A stretch of 62,000 bases of DNA from Bolinopsis microptera (lineage: Eukaryota > Ctenophora > Tentaculata > Lobata > Bolinopsidae), in NCBI RefSeq assembly GCF_026151205.1, contig NC_087077.1, positions 1 to 62,000 on the forward strand, in the 5' to 3' direction. The stretch's first letter is position 1. Every line of letters starts with the position of its first letter. The notes beneath the pieces are model-generated. The model saw only the letters and a program-made list of their open reading frames with translations. It was not told the DNA's origin and ran no database searches. Made by a program: the position numbers and the translations under genes. Shown here in pieces: positions 35,491 to 50,193 of the stretch.

Positions 35491-38400
35491 TATAACATTA
35501 AATATGGTTCTGGCTTTGTCCTCTTTGCTCTTTTAAGTCTAACTTATAACCCGCCAGCCGACTAGCCACCATGGAAAACAGTATCCCAACCCGAGGCCCT
35601 CTATTAGTACATTATTAACAGTACTATTCTCTGATTTGATAAATTGTCATTTATCGGTACCGGAATTAGTAACGAGTGTCCCTCGTTACGCTAACAAACG
35701 CTAATCAGGTTTCTCTATAACCTGGGTCTAGTGTGAATATATTTAAATTTAATAAATATTATATTTCATATAAATACAAAAATTTTGCACGCTCGATTTT
35801 CGAGCGTTTAAAGTTGTGAGTTGTGCGGTACAACAGAAGGACGACGATATACAGCCTGCTGGTTATTAGACTCACCGTACTTTTCAACAGCGAAAAAAAA
35901 GGACTATTTGGGGAATAAAATTAGCTAGTTATGGAACCTGCTCCCCAAGTTAATTCAATAAATGTCTTGGAAACTTTCATATCCTCCTTGCTTAAATTCT
36001 TGAAAGGTGTGATCCCTGCACAGTGCCCACCAATAAGGATATACCGGCCTTGAATGGAATGGAAATCTTCAAAAAAGATCTAAGCCAGGAGTGATTGGAG
36101 GACGTACTGTTACTGTTGTCAAGAAGCTTAAGTAAGATTCAGCAGTGAATTGCACCACTGATACCCCATCTGATATTTATAATAAAATACTTGATACGTT
36201 TTCCTATAAAGTATCATCTCAACATACAAGTAATTCTACGGGATGTAATCAAAGTGGCAAGTTTGAAGATTAGATTTCATTATTGATTCGAGCTGTATCA
36301 TTAGATATTTCTTTATATGACAATCGATCTGAATCTGATATTCATTTCATGTGGACGATACCAAAATATAGTATTATTATTCCATCAGTTTCAGAGTTTT
36401 CGATTGATTTTCATGGGATAAATTCTTTGATTTAGTCCTCAAATTTTTACTTACGATCTATAATTGGAATGTTAATTTTAATTTCTTCAAGCTCAATAAT
36501 ATTTATTGCAAAAAACAAAAAAAAACAAAAAAATGTCATATATTCGTAGTTTAAGCTAGTTCTGGTCTGTGTATTAAATTGTAATGATAACAGGTTCGAT
36601 TATTGTAAAGGCTGAATCGGTGAGAGGGAAGTGGGCTAACAATAGCTGTTTATTATTTTAGGAACGAAACTCTTCGAAAGCTTCTTCGATTCATTCACTT
36701 TCTGAATCTCAAAATGGTGGACATGTAGCGAATGTGAAAATGAGGAAAGTTTATGGTCCGATAAAATATGATTTTAAATCATTCAGTGGGAACTTAAGAT
36801 ACTGATAGTATTTGTAATGAGCTATAAATATAATTGGCCTCGTTAAATCACAATTAAGGGTTGGTGGTAGCTGCTGATAACCCTGGGATGTTACAGTATT
36901 TGTATTACTATTTAAAATGATTCCGTTTGGTATTTAGTATTTTCAATCTAAGTCATGAAATTCATCACTTTCCCATCACTATACCAAAGTATGTAAAGTA
37001 CTGTTTTAAAGTGGGATTATCTCTGTATTACAAGCTGCTTATGCTGTAAAGTCTGTGAGCGTACATAATATTAGATAACTCGTTTAGACTTTTAGAACTT
37101 GGAGATGTTCACATTTTAGGGACCCCATCCACCTCCGCACAGTTAGAAAACCACTTTCATGTTATTGTTGTACGATGAATTACTCGCCCAGCGCTCTATT
37201 ATAATATGTGTCTATATATAATGCTACGTATACCTGTCATATGTGTGAACTCCCACTGTTTAGTAAACAACTATAACAGGGCTCTGAGCGCCTGAGAGCA
37301 GCCTCAACCGCCGGACACTCCGCTCTGTAGGCTACAAAATTTACAATTATCCTTGTTATCATAGTAGTAGCGTCACTATTATTCACTGAATAATTTTCAG
37401 CTCAAAACTTGTGTATCCGTTCTCTTGTACGTCCCATATAACGAGGCTCTGTGCAATTTGCAATGTTCCCCTACTTTTGGTCGGCCTCCTTTTGTTTAAT
37501 GCTCTATACACTCCGCCCTATTAGGATTCGGAAACTGGAAAGCTCCTTAACTTAAAACTTTAAAAGCCACGGATAGCCTCTATTTTCTTTAAGCGCGATA
37601 GTATTAATCTGTAATCCAAACACAGGCCACCACTTGCTTTTTTACATGTAAACCGTCACATGGAAATATTGTTATTATAATAAAGGATTCACACTGGACA
37701 TTGTCCGTTATTTCATGATGTTATGACATGGTGCACATTAACAATATCAGATCATGTACTCATCACTGGAATTGGGTTGGGGAGAATTCGAGTATTTCAA
37801 AAGAATTCTTTGAGCTCGAAAATTGGATTCCAGAGAAGCCAAGAGTTTTTGTCGCTTCCTTTTATCTACTTGTGATGGTATTTCGTGTCCGTCCGATCAC
37901 TTCGTAGAAACGATAATTATAATACAGTTTAGTTTATGAACATTTAATGAACGATCTTATATATTATTAAAGGTTTAACATACAATTCAACTGGTCATTT
38001 TTTGAACAGTTCGCTATTGTGATGTTGTTGTTCAAATTGCTCATTGCTTTGGCTCCTGGTCTATATTGTTTCACAAATGACTGGTCCATTTAAAATTTCC
38101 AAGTGTTTGATTCGGATTATCTGACGATCAATCATTTTCCGCTTTACCTCAACAGGATAAATGCTTCGTGATGTACTCGACTTACTCGACTGATATGGTG
38201 AATAGTTCAGGTCTTTAAAGATCTTTTTCTAGTACTTAGTACTAGTTTGTAGGGTAATGTTAGTACTAGGAATTCATGTTAAGTGCAGTTGCTCATTCCT
38301 CAAACCTACAAGTTGGTCGTTTGTTCAAAATGTTTGGAATGGTTATCACTTCGCCTCCACAGTTCCACCAAATAGTTCTTATAGGGTATGAGGAGATAGA

Positions 38401-39312
38401 CGTAGTCTTGACTCTTGATATCCAACTTCAATGTACGGACAATTGTTTGCAGATCCAGTATAGAAAGTTAAAACTCCGCACTAGGCTAAAACTAACCATC
38501 GATCTTTATCCGGCAATAAAGTGCGTCCAAAATTAGATGTTCAACATGATGAGTACAGCAATTTCTGTTACCAGAGACGAATGTATCGCACAAAAAGATG
38601 AAATTGTTGCGTCTTGCTCTATTTTCTAGATCATATGTCGAAGATGGAAAGAATAGAATATTGTTAATATTGAGTAAGTAATTTAACAGTATGTAGGGCA
38701 TTGTTAAGACGTGAGATGTGGAATGTGGATAATAAAACTGTTTGGTTAATTGGTTAGATAACATTAAATAGCTTTTTATTTCGACCAAAGACACAAGGTT
38801 GACATCACAATATGCATACATCAAGTGGATGGATAGATAATGCTCAGTTGCCATTGAAATCTAATTCGTGCTATTACTCCTAGTTTCCTTATTTGTTTTG
38901 TTTGTTTGTTTTAACGGTCAGTTTTTGTCACATATTAAATACAGAGTTATGATTAATGGATAATCGTGATATTCATAATCAATAATCATAGCGTTAGTTT
39001 GTTTAATAGTGGTTCGATTACTTAATTAAAAAGTAATCACAAAAGCCAATATCTATAATATTCTGTTTCCACAAAGGTCCTCCTAGCCCTATATCCATGA
39101 AGTGTATAGGTACCCGCCTATGAGACACACAATGGGTTTCCATAACTTATCATATCTATAGTATGTTGTAAATAATTAAGTAATTAGTGGTAACCAATTT
39201 ATATCAGTTGCGTGTATTCATTAATATGCCAGCATCACTGGCATCACGTCATCGATTCATCGCGGACAATTAGTATCATTACAATTCATGTGGTACTGCC
39301 GTACTATAGCTA

Positions 39313-39432
39313 TCGTCAGAACTTAGGTTCGTGTCGTCAGAACTTTAGGTTAGTGTCCAGTCAGAACTTGGGTTAGTGTCGTCTCAGAACTTATGTTAGT
39401 GTCGTTCAGAACTAGGTTAGTGTCGTCAGAAT
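39313..39432. repeat. Mirror copy of the 22-bp minisatellite
   Basis: About five units of CTTAGGTTAGTGTCGTCAGAA with indels, reversed relative to 2306-2418. Confidence 0.85.
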
Positions 39433-40835
39433 GTGTTGTGTAATCACTATGGTTCAGTTTCTTAATGCTTTATTGCTTTTTTTTCATGGCCTATTATATA
39501 GACTATGGTTTGCATTTAACAGCTTGATAGTGTGGAAAAATTGGTTTATTGGTGATGGTTATTGGTTTTTAGAGTTTTTAACTTATAAGTTTCAACTTCG
39601 ATTATATGTGTATATTGTTTGCTTTACTAAAACGCTAGTCAGTCCAATATTCTTACGATACATTGGAACACGAATCAAAATGACATTTGAACATGCATTT
39701 GTTAAGTCCTGCTAAACTACTTCTGATCAGATTTCTTTTAGATTTCAATAAATCGCTACAGAATCTGAAAATTCATTAGAATTGCAGTTCGCTTGGCTCT
39801 TTAAGTTTTATTTAGAAAGGCATTCAGTAATCAGTACTTTTTAGAGTATGCACCTATTCACCTTCACACCCATGTAAGTGTCCTATCTCTCTACCATGCA
39901 TTCATATGTTGCACAGTGGTCAAAGGTTCGAGTCCTCCATTTGCAAGTTAAACTCACTTACGATTACTTAACTTTCAAAAGTGGTACGATAGCCCTAGAT
40001 TACTAATTGGACAAACGAAACTTGTATATTTATCATCTTCATTGTAAAATCTATCCTAAAGCAAAAATTTATAAAAATTTTTGGCAATTACATCCCTTTT
40101 ACGACACAAACTCGTCTACAATTGTTGCTGGTAGGCCTAATATAATATGCACTACAAATTCCATTATTTGTAATCGTTTATAGAATCTGTGTTTGAATCT
40201 AGAATCCCTATTGCCAAATTGCTTCCAGGCCTTCAGCTCAGGGTGAGCCAGATCGTCAATTATTTTGAGGTTATGGTAATCAAACAAGAGATCAGTAAAA
40301 ACTTGCAAGCTTTTCATTTTGTTCATGTTATTTCAGTGGATCACAAGAATTATAGTCATACTATAACAGGCTACAATATAAAATATGCTTACAACTTTTT
40401 TGTGCCGACGAAACTGCAGAAGTTTCGCATTCAGGTATATGCTAATAACACTCCAATACCAAATCGTTTATATTCAAATTGTTTATCATATTATTTCATC
40501 GGACGACGTATTAAGTCTTGTGTCTTTTGTTAAGTACGCGGGAAAAATGTTTATCTCGGACATTCATCTACATCATTAATTATGTATGGAAGTATACTGT
40601 AAGACTGGTATGGACAGACGAAGATCAACGTACCTATCCTAGTTGGTAGTAGTAACATTTTCAGATCGAGCTTATTGCCCGCAAATCAAGCTCATCAATG
40701 ATAAATTTTTCTTATTATCTAGCGGAGGCCAATTGCCAGTTGGTATTTTCTTATCCTTCGTAATGCTATTAGTTCGAGTGTACACATTCAAGACTATTTG
40801 TTGAAGAGTTATTAATCTCATTCTTAGCACAGAAG

Positions 40836-41308
40836 ATGTCAGCTGACTCCTGCGAAAAGGGTCCTCAACACCCAATACCCTCCCTACCATCCCAACTCTT
40901 CCTCCATCTCTCAACACGTAAACTGTATGCTCTTACATCTACGAACAGGAATCAGGATACATGGGAACGGGGTATCCCAGTATCACCATCCCTTCTCATT
41001 GGCATCCTATCGGCACTGATCGGTAACACCATGGTGATAATTCTTCGTTGTTAAAATACGAAGGCACCTTAAACTAGACCGTGGTTGCGATAGTGTTGGT
41101 GAGGAACTGGCAATAGAGGACCTGATGGTTGGTGTTTTGTACGATATGCCGCTGTTGGTTACCCATCTGGCTAGGATGTGGGTGCTGGCGGGAGACATGT
41201 GCTATGTGGTGGCTTTGGGAGGTTTGTGGTTCCGGGTTGTTGCTAAACATGGCTTTTGTCATGTAACTCGTCTCTTCGCACAGGTTTGGAGTTTATGTTT
41301 TTAGAGTG
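40836..41308 (+). pseudogene. Mirror copy of the GPCR fragment
   Basis: Starts MSADSCEKG and reaches an open TM1 segment (LLIGILSALIGNTMVI), clearer here than in the left arm. TM2 and TM3 follow in other frames. Together the two arms support a genuine class A receptor sequence at this locus. Confidence 0.55.
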
Positions 41309-41740
41309 GATAATTATCAATTGATATCTTTACAAAGATTTGTCTGCAGTAGTCCAGTGATACATTCCGTACACAATGTTTACACTTGAGCTCACTCGGT
41401 GTATCCTAGGTTCATACGGGGCAAATGGCCGCTGGAAAGCAGGTCTGATAAACCCGAACACACCGGATAATGGTGTTTACCAGTGGGCTATCTGTCTCTC
41501 CTTTGGGTTGGTAACGCAGTGCTGCGGGTCCAAACAGGAGTTCAACAGAAAACATATGAATTTGCGTGTGTACACCGTTTGAGATGTGAGCGAATCCAAC
41601 ATTTTTCTTCATGAGTTCGCTCGTTAGAGTAGCGTGTTGTTGTCAATTTGTTCACTAATGTGTTATGTGGAACATTTGTGAGGAAGTGTGGTGAGGCTGA
41701 AGGTGGTTCCCACTGCACTCTCTTAACGGAAATCAGACTT

Positions 41741-44700
41741 GCATACCAAAACTCATCAGTCCTACTGAAAGAAGAAACCTTCAGGTAGCTTACACAAACA
41801 AGAGGAATCGTCATCAGGTATATTATAAAGATGGAAGGATCACGAGAGCATTGTGAGAAAAAAGAATCTTCAGTTAGCATTCCTGAAGAACTGCGAATCT
41901 CGATCAGCATCTTAAAAAAATGCGACTCATCAATCCGCATTCTTGAAAGAAAGGGACCAGAAAGACAACAGAGGCAGCTCTAGTATTCAGAACAAGGCTC
42001 TAATAACGACGATGTGGAGGGTCATTCCTCATTTTCCTGGTCAACAACCCTAGTTTAGGTACTTCTGGCATATTGGGCCCTCTCATCTCATTATCCACAA
42101 CCAGGTGGAACAAGGCCATGGCCGTTACTTTTAGTTTGGGGATGCTGGTTTAAATCCGTTATCATACTTTATTATCTATCAAGGGTTTAGGAATTTATTA
42201 GGGGGAAGATAAGAGGAATTATTACTATCATAGCCTCTCAGCGAATTTAAAGAAGTTATTTGTATCATGACCACTTTGCACCTTTTCGCAGATTATTTGT
42301 AATTTATAATAATTATTAGCTGATGAAATAATAAGCTGTAATAGGAGTATCATATTTAGTCAGTAGTCGAATGAGCTTACACATTTTATCAGTAAATCGA
42401 TGGATATTTAGTTGTAATACCAATTACAAAGTACAATACAAAAAGTGACATCATTTATTAAAATTATTGGTTTCGAAAATTAATTATTTAGCCTATCTTA
42501 ACTAATGTGATTGCTGTATTATTTTGTAATTTTTATGACGATTCTTATTTTGAATTAGACTCTTGCGTTAGAACAGGTGCTCTTTTAAAATGTAATTCTT
42601 AAATGGAGTAATCAAGTAGGAAACTATCTAAGTTAGTGTAGTCATTAGTAATGACTCATCCTTAAATTAAGAAATTCTTAGGTTGTAAACAATGAGAATC
42701 CACAAATAATGGTGCTTAAAGGGAAAACAATCCATGATCAAAACTTTATGGCTTTACAATTTCGAAACTCGTCTTCCAAGAGACTAAGTTTGAACAGTAC
42801 TAATATTACGAGTTCCCATTGAATGAAACGCTTAATTCATAATTTAGTCTTACAAAACGACTTCTTTATGGAGAATTCTACCAGCATCCCTGAAAGAAAA
42901 AATATACCGTTTAAATCATAAGAATATCATCATTATGTTTATTACATTACGATTTTTCATTATATCCAAACAATTTATATAGTATGAAATTGGAATGTTG
43001 AACCCACGGATGATAGAAAAGAATCAATCAATCTTTATTAATTTGAAAAGTTAAGGATAACATGATCGGGCAGGTTTCCTCGGCATGATCCTTTTGACAC
43101 TGTTTTAAAGACTCTATACATGTCAATACTTTCTGGAATATCGCACGTTTGGTAGGTGGTGTAACCACTATCATCCGTGTGGGACCCTTCAGAGAGTGTA
43201 TTTTCATTGAGAGTTTTATTGAGTTTATTCTTAAAGTTTACATTAAGTTTTCTTATTTTTAGTTATTCTTAAGTATTACCATTAAGTATTATATTTTTTA
43301 GTTATTCTAAGTATTTAATTATAAGGTCATGGAGCTAGGTATTTTACATGGAATGTCGTAGAGGAAATGTATTCTTTATATTTTACTCCTCAGCGATTAA
43401 TTAATAAATTAATGATATGGTGTTAATGTTTATTAAAAATACCTCAATAACATAAGAACGTTGACACGCTCCAATCAGCAAACCTGAGGTCGTCCAACGT
43501 TTTTTAACTGATATTTCATGTTCTTACGGCACCCCCATAAATTCACCCATTACAGTGGAGAACTAGTTCCCTTTTGTGGAAATGAAATAGAGAAACGTGT
43601 AACACATGAAATTTATAGTTCACATTTTAGTGAAAGATTCGTACACATCTGCATTTTTACACGTCTTACATATTGTTATGATAATATATTAATAATATAA
43701 TTAAGTATAATTAAAAACAGGTCTGGGAGGAAACAATTCTAAGACACTATGGCTTTGTAGCGCTTACAGTGCTTTCTTTAAAGTTTAAAAGTTGAAAAAT
43801 ACAATTACCATTTCTCGTCAGGATGAGGTAGTTGTTAAGATCTCAAGGGTCTTACCAACCAATGTAACCAGACAGCGGGCTCCTTCCTCTCATTCTCTCA
43901 TTCCAGCGCAGCGCACCCATCCACGTATCCTATGTGGAAATGAATCATTAAAACTTTATACATTTCTGTATGAAAATAAATCTGTGAATTCTCGAATTTC
44001 TTCGGAGATTCTGAGGAGTGTATAGAGTTGTAATTGTAAAACAAAGGAAAAGAAGTAACTCATAGAAATCATCTGAGATGGTAACGTACCGAGGCTCGGC
44101 TGTACCTAAATCGCAAAAATCACAAATATTTATGAACCAGTGACTGAAAATGGAAGACTGTACTTCTTAGAAATATAATTGAGTACGCATTACATGTACT
44201 GATTGTAATGTATAGTAGTTTTGCTCTAGTCCCCTGAATTACCTCATAAAGGAATTAACACTAAACCACCACACATATGTCACACCCTCTAGAGTATAAA
44301 ACCCAACGCCACGCCATAGTCCGATATCCTCTTCATAGCATAACCCTAACATGAAACATATCCCACCTTCATTCCAGATTTTGCTCCAGTCTCACTCTCG
44401 CTCCACTTGTCAGGAGAGAAGGTTTCAGGATCAGAACAGGGGGTATCTGGGGGTTACAGTCCAGGTGAACTGACTGAGTGAGGTGACGGGTACTGTCCGT
44501 AAACTTGCACACTTGGAACTGTATGGGGAGAGGTGTTATTTATAGTACATATCATTGGAATGGTAGAACTTGCACTAACATAAATGCCACACAGCATTAT
44601 GAACTGGTTCAGGATAACCGTATGTAGGAATTCATCATGATGTTAAAATTAAACATGAAATTAGTTAAGGCTGGATAAAAGGGCTGGAAAATCTCATGCT

Positions 44701-46802
44701 GCTTTCCTGATGTGTGTTTGTCCACATACCCTTAAGCTGATTGAGAGGGACTGTTGGGATACATAGCTTGACGAGGCTTCCAACTGTCTTGAACACAGAC
44801 GTAAAATGTTGGCCTAGAATGATAAATCTATTGAAACAAGATTTATTTACCATTATAATTTATTTTTGCCCTAGCAGGTTTGCTTGTTTACAGAGGGTTT
44901 AAATGATAATTTAAATTTCAGTGTGTATTAGCACATTAAATTATGTATACACAAGCGCTGTCTCAAACCATGTTGTTAAAAATTAGAGAATAATGATGTT
45001 TATTTCATAGTGTTTGTACTAAAAGTCTCCAATTGATGAAAAAAAACTAAAAACCAGTATTGTTTTGACAATCTGAAAAAGTATGCAACTGTATTATTTT
45101 TGTTTGCAATAAGTTCTTTCTGTGTCATTTTTATCACTTTTGTTTTATTAAAAATCAGGGAGCAGAATGAACAACACAACATTTTGTTACACAGAAGGAA
45201 CACATTACCCTGGAGTACTGTTGGAATACCAACAGTGGGTCCCAAGGACTCATTAAAAAGTGCTACCCTAGCTTGTTTGTGGTATTTCCTTGCTTATCTC
45301 CGGATGTGCACCTTGTGATAGGGCTTCCAATTATATGGGCGAAAACTTTGAAAAGTAGGGCTTACTTCAAAAGGAAAAAGAACAATGATGCTGATACCAA
45401 TAAAAAGCACAGTTGGATCCAGGAAAATGGTACAAGTACAAAATTCCATGTCATTGTGTACATCAACCAGTGAGTTCCACTTGTGTGGGATGAGGACTCT
45501 ATAGAAGTTGTCTTCGATGCATTTATTTCTACAATCTAGAACCCCCCCCCCCGGGTGGATTGATAAGTAAGCACATATCAAGAAATGTGTATGTGAACAA
45601 CTCAATGATAGCTTATGTCTGCGGGTTGGATCACTGAAAACACCTCTGTTGATACTAATATTATGGCCGATTTTGGGAAGTTCTGTTTCCGCAAAAGAAT
45701 TCAGAGTTCTCTTTTAATACTAGTGGCATTGTCACCTTCGTGCCATAGGTAATCTTTATGTCTCCATAGTTATCTACATAACAGAAGGATCGTGCAGAAT
45801 CTTTCCTTGACTACTTTGGATAGGAGAAGTAATATGAGTTCATTCCAAGCTCAAGCTGTCGTTTTAGAAATGTTTTTAAAGCAGTTTGTTTCTTTTTTTC
45901 CCCTTGTAATCACAGTTGTTAAATTTGAAAAGACCGACACTTTTTTTTTTCCCCCATTTGCAGAAACAAATGATAATGTGAAGGCAAAAATGTCTCATTA
46001 CGAGCAAATTCCAGCTATATCTAAAGAAAATTCGGAAGATGGCCAACAGTTGCAATTATGAAATCAAAAGTGGACGAAGAGAAAAAAGCAGCGACAAAAG
46101 ATAGTTATATGCTGGGTAGCTTGAGTGTCATATCCCGTTAATGTCAAGTATTGGTTTTCATTTTTAAGGCGATTGGAGCAGTTTATCAGCTCAATTCGTC
46201 ATTCAAATTCCAAATCCCTGTCTCTTTGTCACGAATGAGGGTTACATTACCCGAGTCCATTAAAAGATGGGATGTCTGAGATTTATAGGACTTTTCGATT
46301 TATTCTTCAACTTTCTTCCATATTGGATTTACTCGCTTGCCTTCATCTATACATGGTTGAACTGTTATTACAAATTGTGCTTGTAAATTGTCTGCAGCGC
46401 TGCTGCAGGAAAACAGGTGTGCAAAATACGAGGATTCCGGCCACAAGCTTTTAGGACATAAAACAGCAGGGGAATATCCAGGGAAACTCAATATCATTTC
46501 ATCACAATTACCAGACACTTTGAGACCAGGTATTGTTATCTCAAGAGGAAAATATTCAAGAAACTAAATCTTTATCAGCCAACAGGCATCACCCCTCAAT
46601 AAACAATTCTTGGACACAGTGGGTAACCATGCCTGTTGGCTCCCCCCCCCCCCCCCCCCGCCGAAAATGCCCTCCCCTTTGGCGACCCCTCCCTAAAATT
46701 GAACCATTAGATGATTTTAAAAGATACACCAGTTTAAAATCTCTAAAAAAAGCGGTTCATAGAGCATAAAACGCGCAGTTTTCAAGTACCTCAGTTAAGT
46801 TT
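41741..46802. other. Single-copy region with no recognised gene
   Basis: Sequence quality cannot be judged here because nothing coding is recognised. A plus-strand frame with lysine- and glutamate-rich content (about 41750-41980) and several short frames (43518-44025, 45100-46061) do not match known families. C runs occur at 45542-45553 and 46643-46660. The 5 kb may hold promoters, UTRs or exons of a gene I could not identify. Confidence 0.4.
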
Positions 46803-48804
46803 GGGGGGGGGGGGGCAAACCATATTAAAGTATATTAAAATGTAGGATTTTTCCCGATTTTGACCCGGGTCCCGGGTTTATTAACTTTAACATATGTAAT
46901 ATACCTACAATTTACTTTAATATATCCCTATCGCTAGGAGGCTTACATCAAAAATTGTTGACCAAAATAAGCTGAAATGCCATTCTTAATCGATCAAAAG
47001 TTCTTGAAAAAATATTGAAAAACTGATGGTGTTATTTCAATTTTAATGAGTCCATTTTGGCTCTAGTATTCCGTTCCAAGTATTATGTGCAATTTTCCCA
47101 ATTTTGTTCATTGAGGTCTTTTTTACTTGTATCCATTATATTCAACAAACATGATTTTAATATCTTTTCACTGAGTTAGTATATTAAAAATATTGAACTT
47201 TTATCGCATTTGGGCAAAAAAGCGAATTTGGGCAAAAGGGTTATGCCAAATATGGGCATATTTTTTAGCTCTAGCTCAAGCAATTTTTGACCAATCTGAA
47301 TGGAAATTCATGTACTAGTCTAAAACAGGGCTTATCATGCGAATCTGAGTGAAAAATACAGTTCAACATGTTAATTTAATAAAACAAAAGTTAATAAAAC
47401 AAAAAATGTATACCAATTATTCAGTCAATACTATCATAATCTTACATTGGAAACACAATGCAGGAATGGATGTCTCTAAACTTTAATTTTGTTGTCACAG
47501 TAATTATTTACTTACAAAGTTGAATTTTTAGTTGTGTAGTATGAAATGCACACATCATAGTTAGGGTAAAATTTTATTCTTATTTATTTAAAAATTTAAG
47601 AAGATTGCTCTATGGACTTAAAATTTAAAATTTAGCAAAAAGATATTAATTTTAAATAGTTGGTTACAGTTTATGGACAGAGAGTACTGGCATGACCCAA
47701 TTTTATTGTGGCTGGTTAAAAGGGAACAAGTTGCCTGTAAGGGCTTTACGAACCCCTGGGGACCACATTGATAGGATTCAGGCCAGATGTTTCTATGTAA
47801 AGCAATTTATTTATTTCGGAGCTATGGTTCCGTGGTATAGCTGGTGGTCATGTTTAAAGGTCAGTTTAAATCTTAACGAAGAATATAAATCTTCTAATTG
47901 TACGTATATTAAAGTATATTAAAATGTAGGATTTTTTCCGATTTTGACCCGGGGATATACTTACACCCTCAATACACTCGGATCCACAAACACCTTAGAG
48001 ATCAGATGGATAGCTGCACACATGGAAATTGGGGGGTATGAAAAAGCAGACGAGGCTGGCAAATACATGGTACAACCAGGTGAATCCACTTTGAATTGCC
48101 CAATTCCCAATCTTACATCAAACGCTGATCAACGACAAAAGTCACAAAAACTTAATCAAGAATCATGGATTACTGATGTCCCCGACACCTAAACTTGACA
48201 CTTGGACATAAAAAACCTCAAACATCAAAAATCTCAAACATTCACTCAGTAACAACAGACAAAATTATAGAACTGCAGTGCACCTCATCACGGGACATTG
48301 TGGCCACAAACAAACACTAAACCATTCGCAAATCCGCCACCAGTGGCTTGTCCTAATGCGGCACCGAAAGCGGAGCTGTCTACACTTTCTCGGACAGTGC
48401 CGGCTTATTGCCAAATAAGAGGACATATTACCGGGACTATACCTCTCTGTCCATGACATATGTCGAACCAACAACATCTCACATTGTCAACTTGACAAAC
48501 ACCACTAATTAGTGGTGCAGAGGAGTTGGACCAGGACAGTTGTAACTTAGCGACTATTTTAACGCCAGTCTTATTTCGCCTCTCTCTTCCCACACTCAAC
48601 CACCAATTAACGCGTTTTAACCATGACAACCTACAACACTTACCATCATCCCTTGATTTCACATCTTGATTCCCTCTGGCATCCTCCCACTGGACTGCCA
48701 TCCCCCTGAGGTAGGCAAAGCTTCATATGCTATCCTCGCGTGGGCCCAACCAGGCCCAGCCTCTCTAAATAAAAAAAAAAAAAATGGTTGGCCCCCCCCC
48801 CCCC
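46803..48804. mobile_element. Poly-G-ended repeat, copy 1, with a nested LINE
   Basis: Begins with 14 G's and CAAACCATATTAAAGTATAT. The interior carries AATGTAGGATTTTTCCCGAT and TTTTGACCCGGG, and the opposite terminus (TGGTTGGCCCC...) is found after the nested LINE. The flanks TAAGTTT (left) and AAAGTTT (right) match at six of seven bases, suggesting a target duplication. The second copy at 56321-56949 has the inverted terminus ACTTTAATATGGTTGCCCGG plus C run, so the family has terminal inverted repeats. Relative to copy 2, this copy has an extra 495 bp at about 47372-47866. No coding frame is evident; this is a non-autonomous DNA-transposon-like repeat of unknown superfamily. Confidence 0.6.
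47963..48784 (+). mobile_element. 5'-truncated LINE with RNase H remnant and poly-A tail
   Basis: The plus strand encodes a decayed RNase H end with LEIRWIAAHMEIGGYEKADE, matching the WxPxHxGIxGNExAD motif of Jockey/I-type non-LTR elements. The His, Glu and Asp positions are kept and Gly-Asn is changed to Gly-Tyr. Further on, TAVHLITGHCGHKQTLNHS and HFLGQCRLI match the conserved LTGH...C tail after RNase H. A tail of about 14 A's at 48771-48784 marks the 3' end. The insert lies between two parts of the poly-G-ended repeat: the terminus sequence GGGGATATACTT stops at 47962 and resumes after the poly-A. Stops and frame shifts show it is dead. Confidence 0.75.
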
Positions 48805-49092
48805 AAAGTTTTTCAAAATTGTACGTTCAAACGACGATTTTGGCGCCCCCTAAGATGGCGCCCCACATCCCCCCCCCCAAACAGCGGGTCAGCGGGCCTT
48901 CGTTACGCACTGCTTGGACATCATTCACACCAACAAGCCATATTGCCTTCCTTGCCATTGAGGATTGACTTCAGGAATTTGATTATTATATTTAATTATA
49001 ATAATAAATCTATACAGTTGCAACAACTTGAAATAATAGGGCCCTTTATTGGGCAGGAAAATGTTTTGTGTAAAATAACACTCCTTGTTAAA

Positions 49093-49182
49093 TTACCTGG
49101 GACTAGGTATCATGTTCATAAACATAAAGATTTAGGCGGAATGGTAGGCTCAGCGGAATAACAGCTGGGCACAGCCCAGTAA
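49093..49182 (+). mobile_element. Miniature TTAC/CAGTAA element, copy 1
   Basis: 90 bp, starts TTACCTGGGA and ends CAGCCCAGTAA, with core ATGTTCATAAACAT and AGGCGGAATGGTAGGCT. More diverged than the 50-kb copies. Confidence 0.65.
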
Positions 49183-50113
49183 CTTGTTGAAGTGTTAGTT
49201 ATAATTTGATATTGGGACCATATTATTTTTAGCTGAGGACACCCTCACGGGCAAGTAGACCAAAGTGGCTCTTGCAGAAAATTATTCAAACGATATACAC
49301 ATAAAGTAAAACAAAATTATAAGTATAAAACAAAATTTAAATTTTATTTTCCATTACAATGAATAATGTATCATAATTAAATATAAGTAGACATCCGATT
49401 AATAAACTTGTTACATACTGTACAACCAAGATGTCAGCCGACGCGACTTACAAAAATAAAGGAAAGCATGCTATGACCTATACAAATATTTTTTAATGGT
49501 CCAAATTTTAAAAACTGAGGTTAAAAATAAAACCCTTTGCAATAAATATATAACAACTTCACTCACAACAAAAGCAGTTATACCCCCATCCAACAAGCAT
49601 TCTTGAACTTTTAGTATTGGGTTTGGGAGTGTTGACCATATTATTACATCTTTGTCAATCGTCATTCAATTTTTAAAATAGGATAATATTTTGATAATTT
49701 TTTTTTAAATATTGTATTTGATAAATAATTAATGTTGGTGGAGAAATATTTACATATTTCTTCACATACAACATAGTGCGATGATATTTTGTAGACATGT
49801 GATAATGTGATGTCATACATTTTACTTTACTTTTACTTAATTAATTGACTTTGAACACGATTCAACTTAAATTTAGTATTTACTGTAATACTAAATTACT
49901 GCAATCAATGTATATGTTTTGTCCCCCTACAATCAGCTGCAGCACTTTTTATCGTTTACCAATTTTGAATCACTCTTAATTGTTCTGACCTTAAACATAA
50001 AAAATAAGTAAACGGTACCCGGCCGGTACAATATTTGAAATATTGTTAACGGCTGATACTCGTAAAATATTTGTTTTAACGTCCTGGTAGGTTATAAACC
50101 TACAAAAATATTG

Positions 50114-50193
50114 TTACCTGAGGACCCCAGGCTATTATGTTCATAAATATAATAAAGATTCGGCGGAATGACAGGCTGAGCGCCGCCCAGTAA
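50114..50193 (+). mobile_element. Miniature TTAC/CAGTAA element, copy 2
   Basis: 80 bp, TTACCTGAGG...CGCCCAGTAA, flanked by a perfect 8-bp duplication AAATATTG at 50106-50113 and 50194-50201. Core GATTCGGCGGAATGACAGGC. No coding capacity. Confidence 0.8.

Noticed and set aside
39900-39945. Possible tRNA or tRNA-derived SINE (GGTTCGAGTCCTCC)
   Set aside because: No cloverleaf can be built and the left arm reads differently at the matching position (1786-1830).
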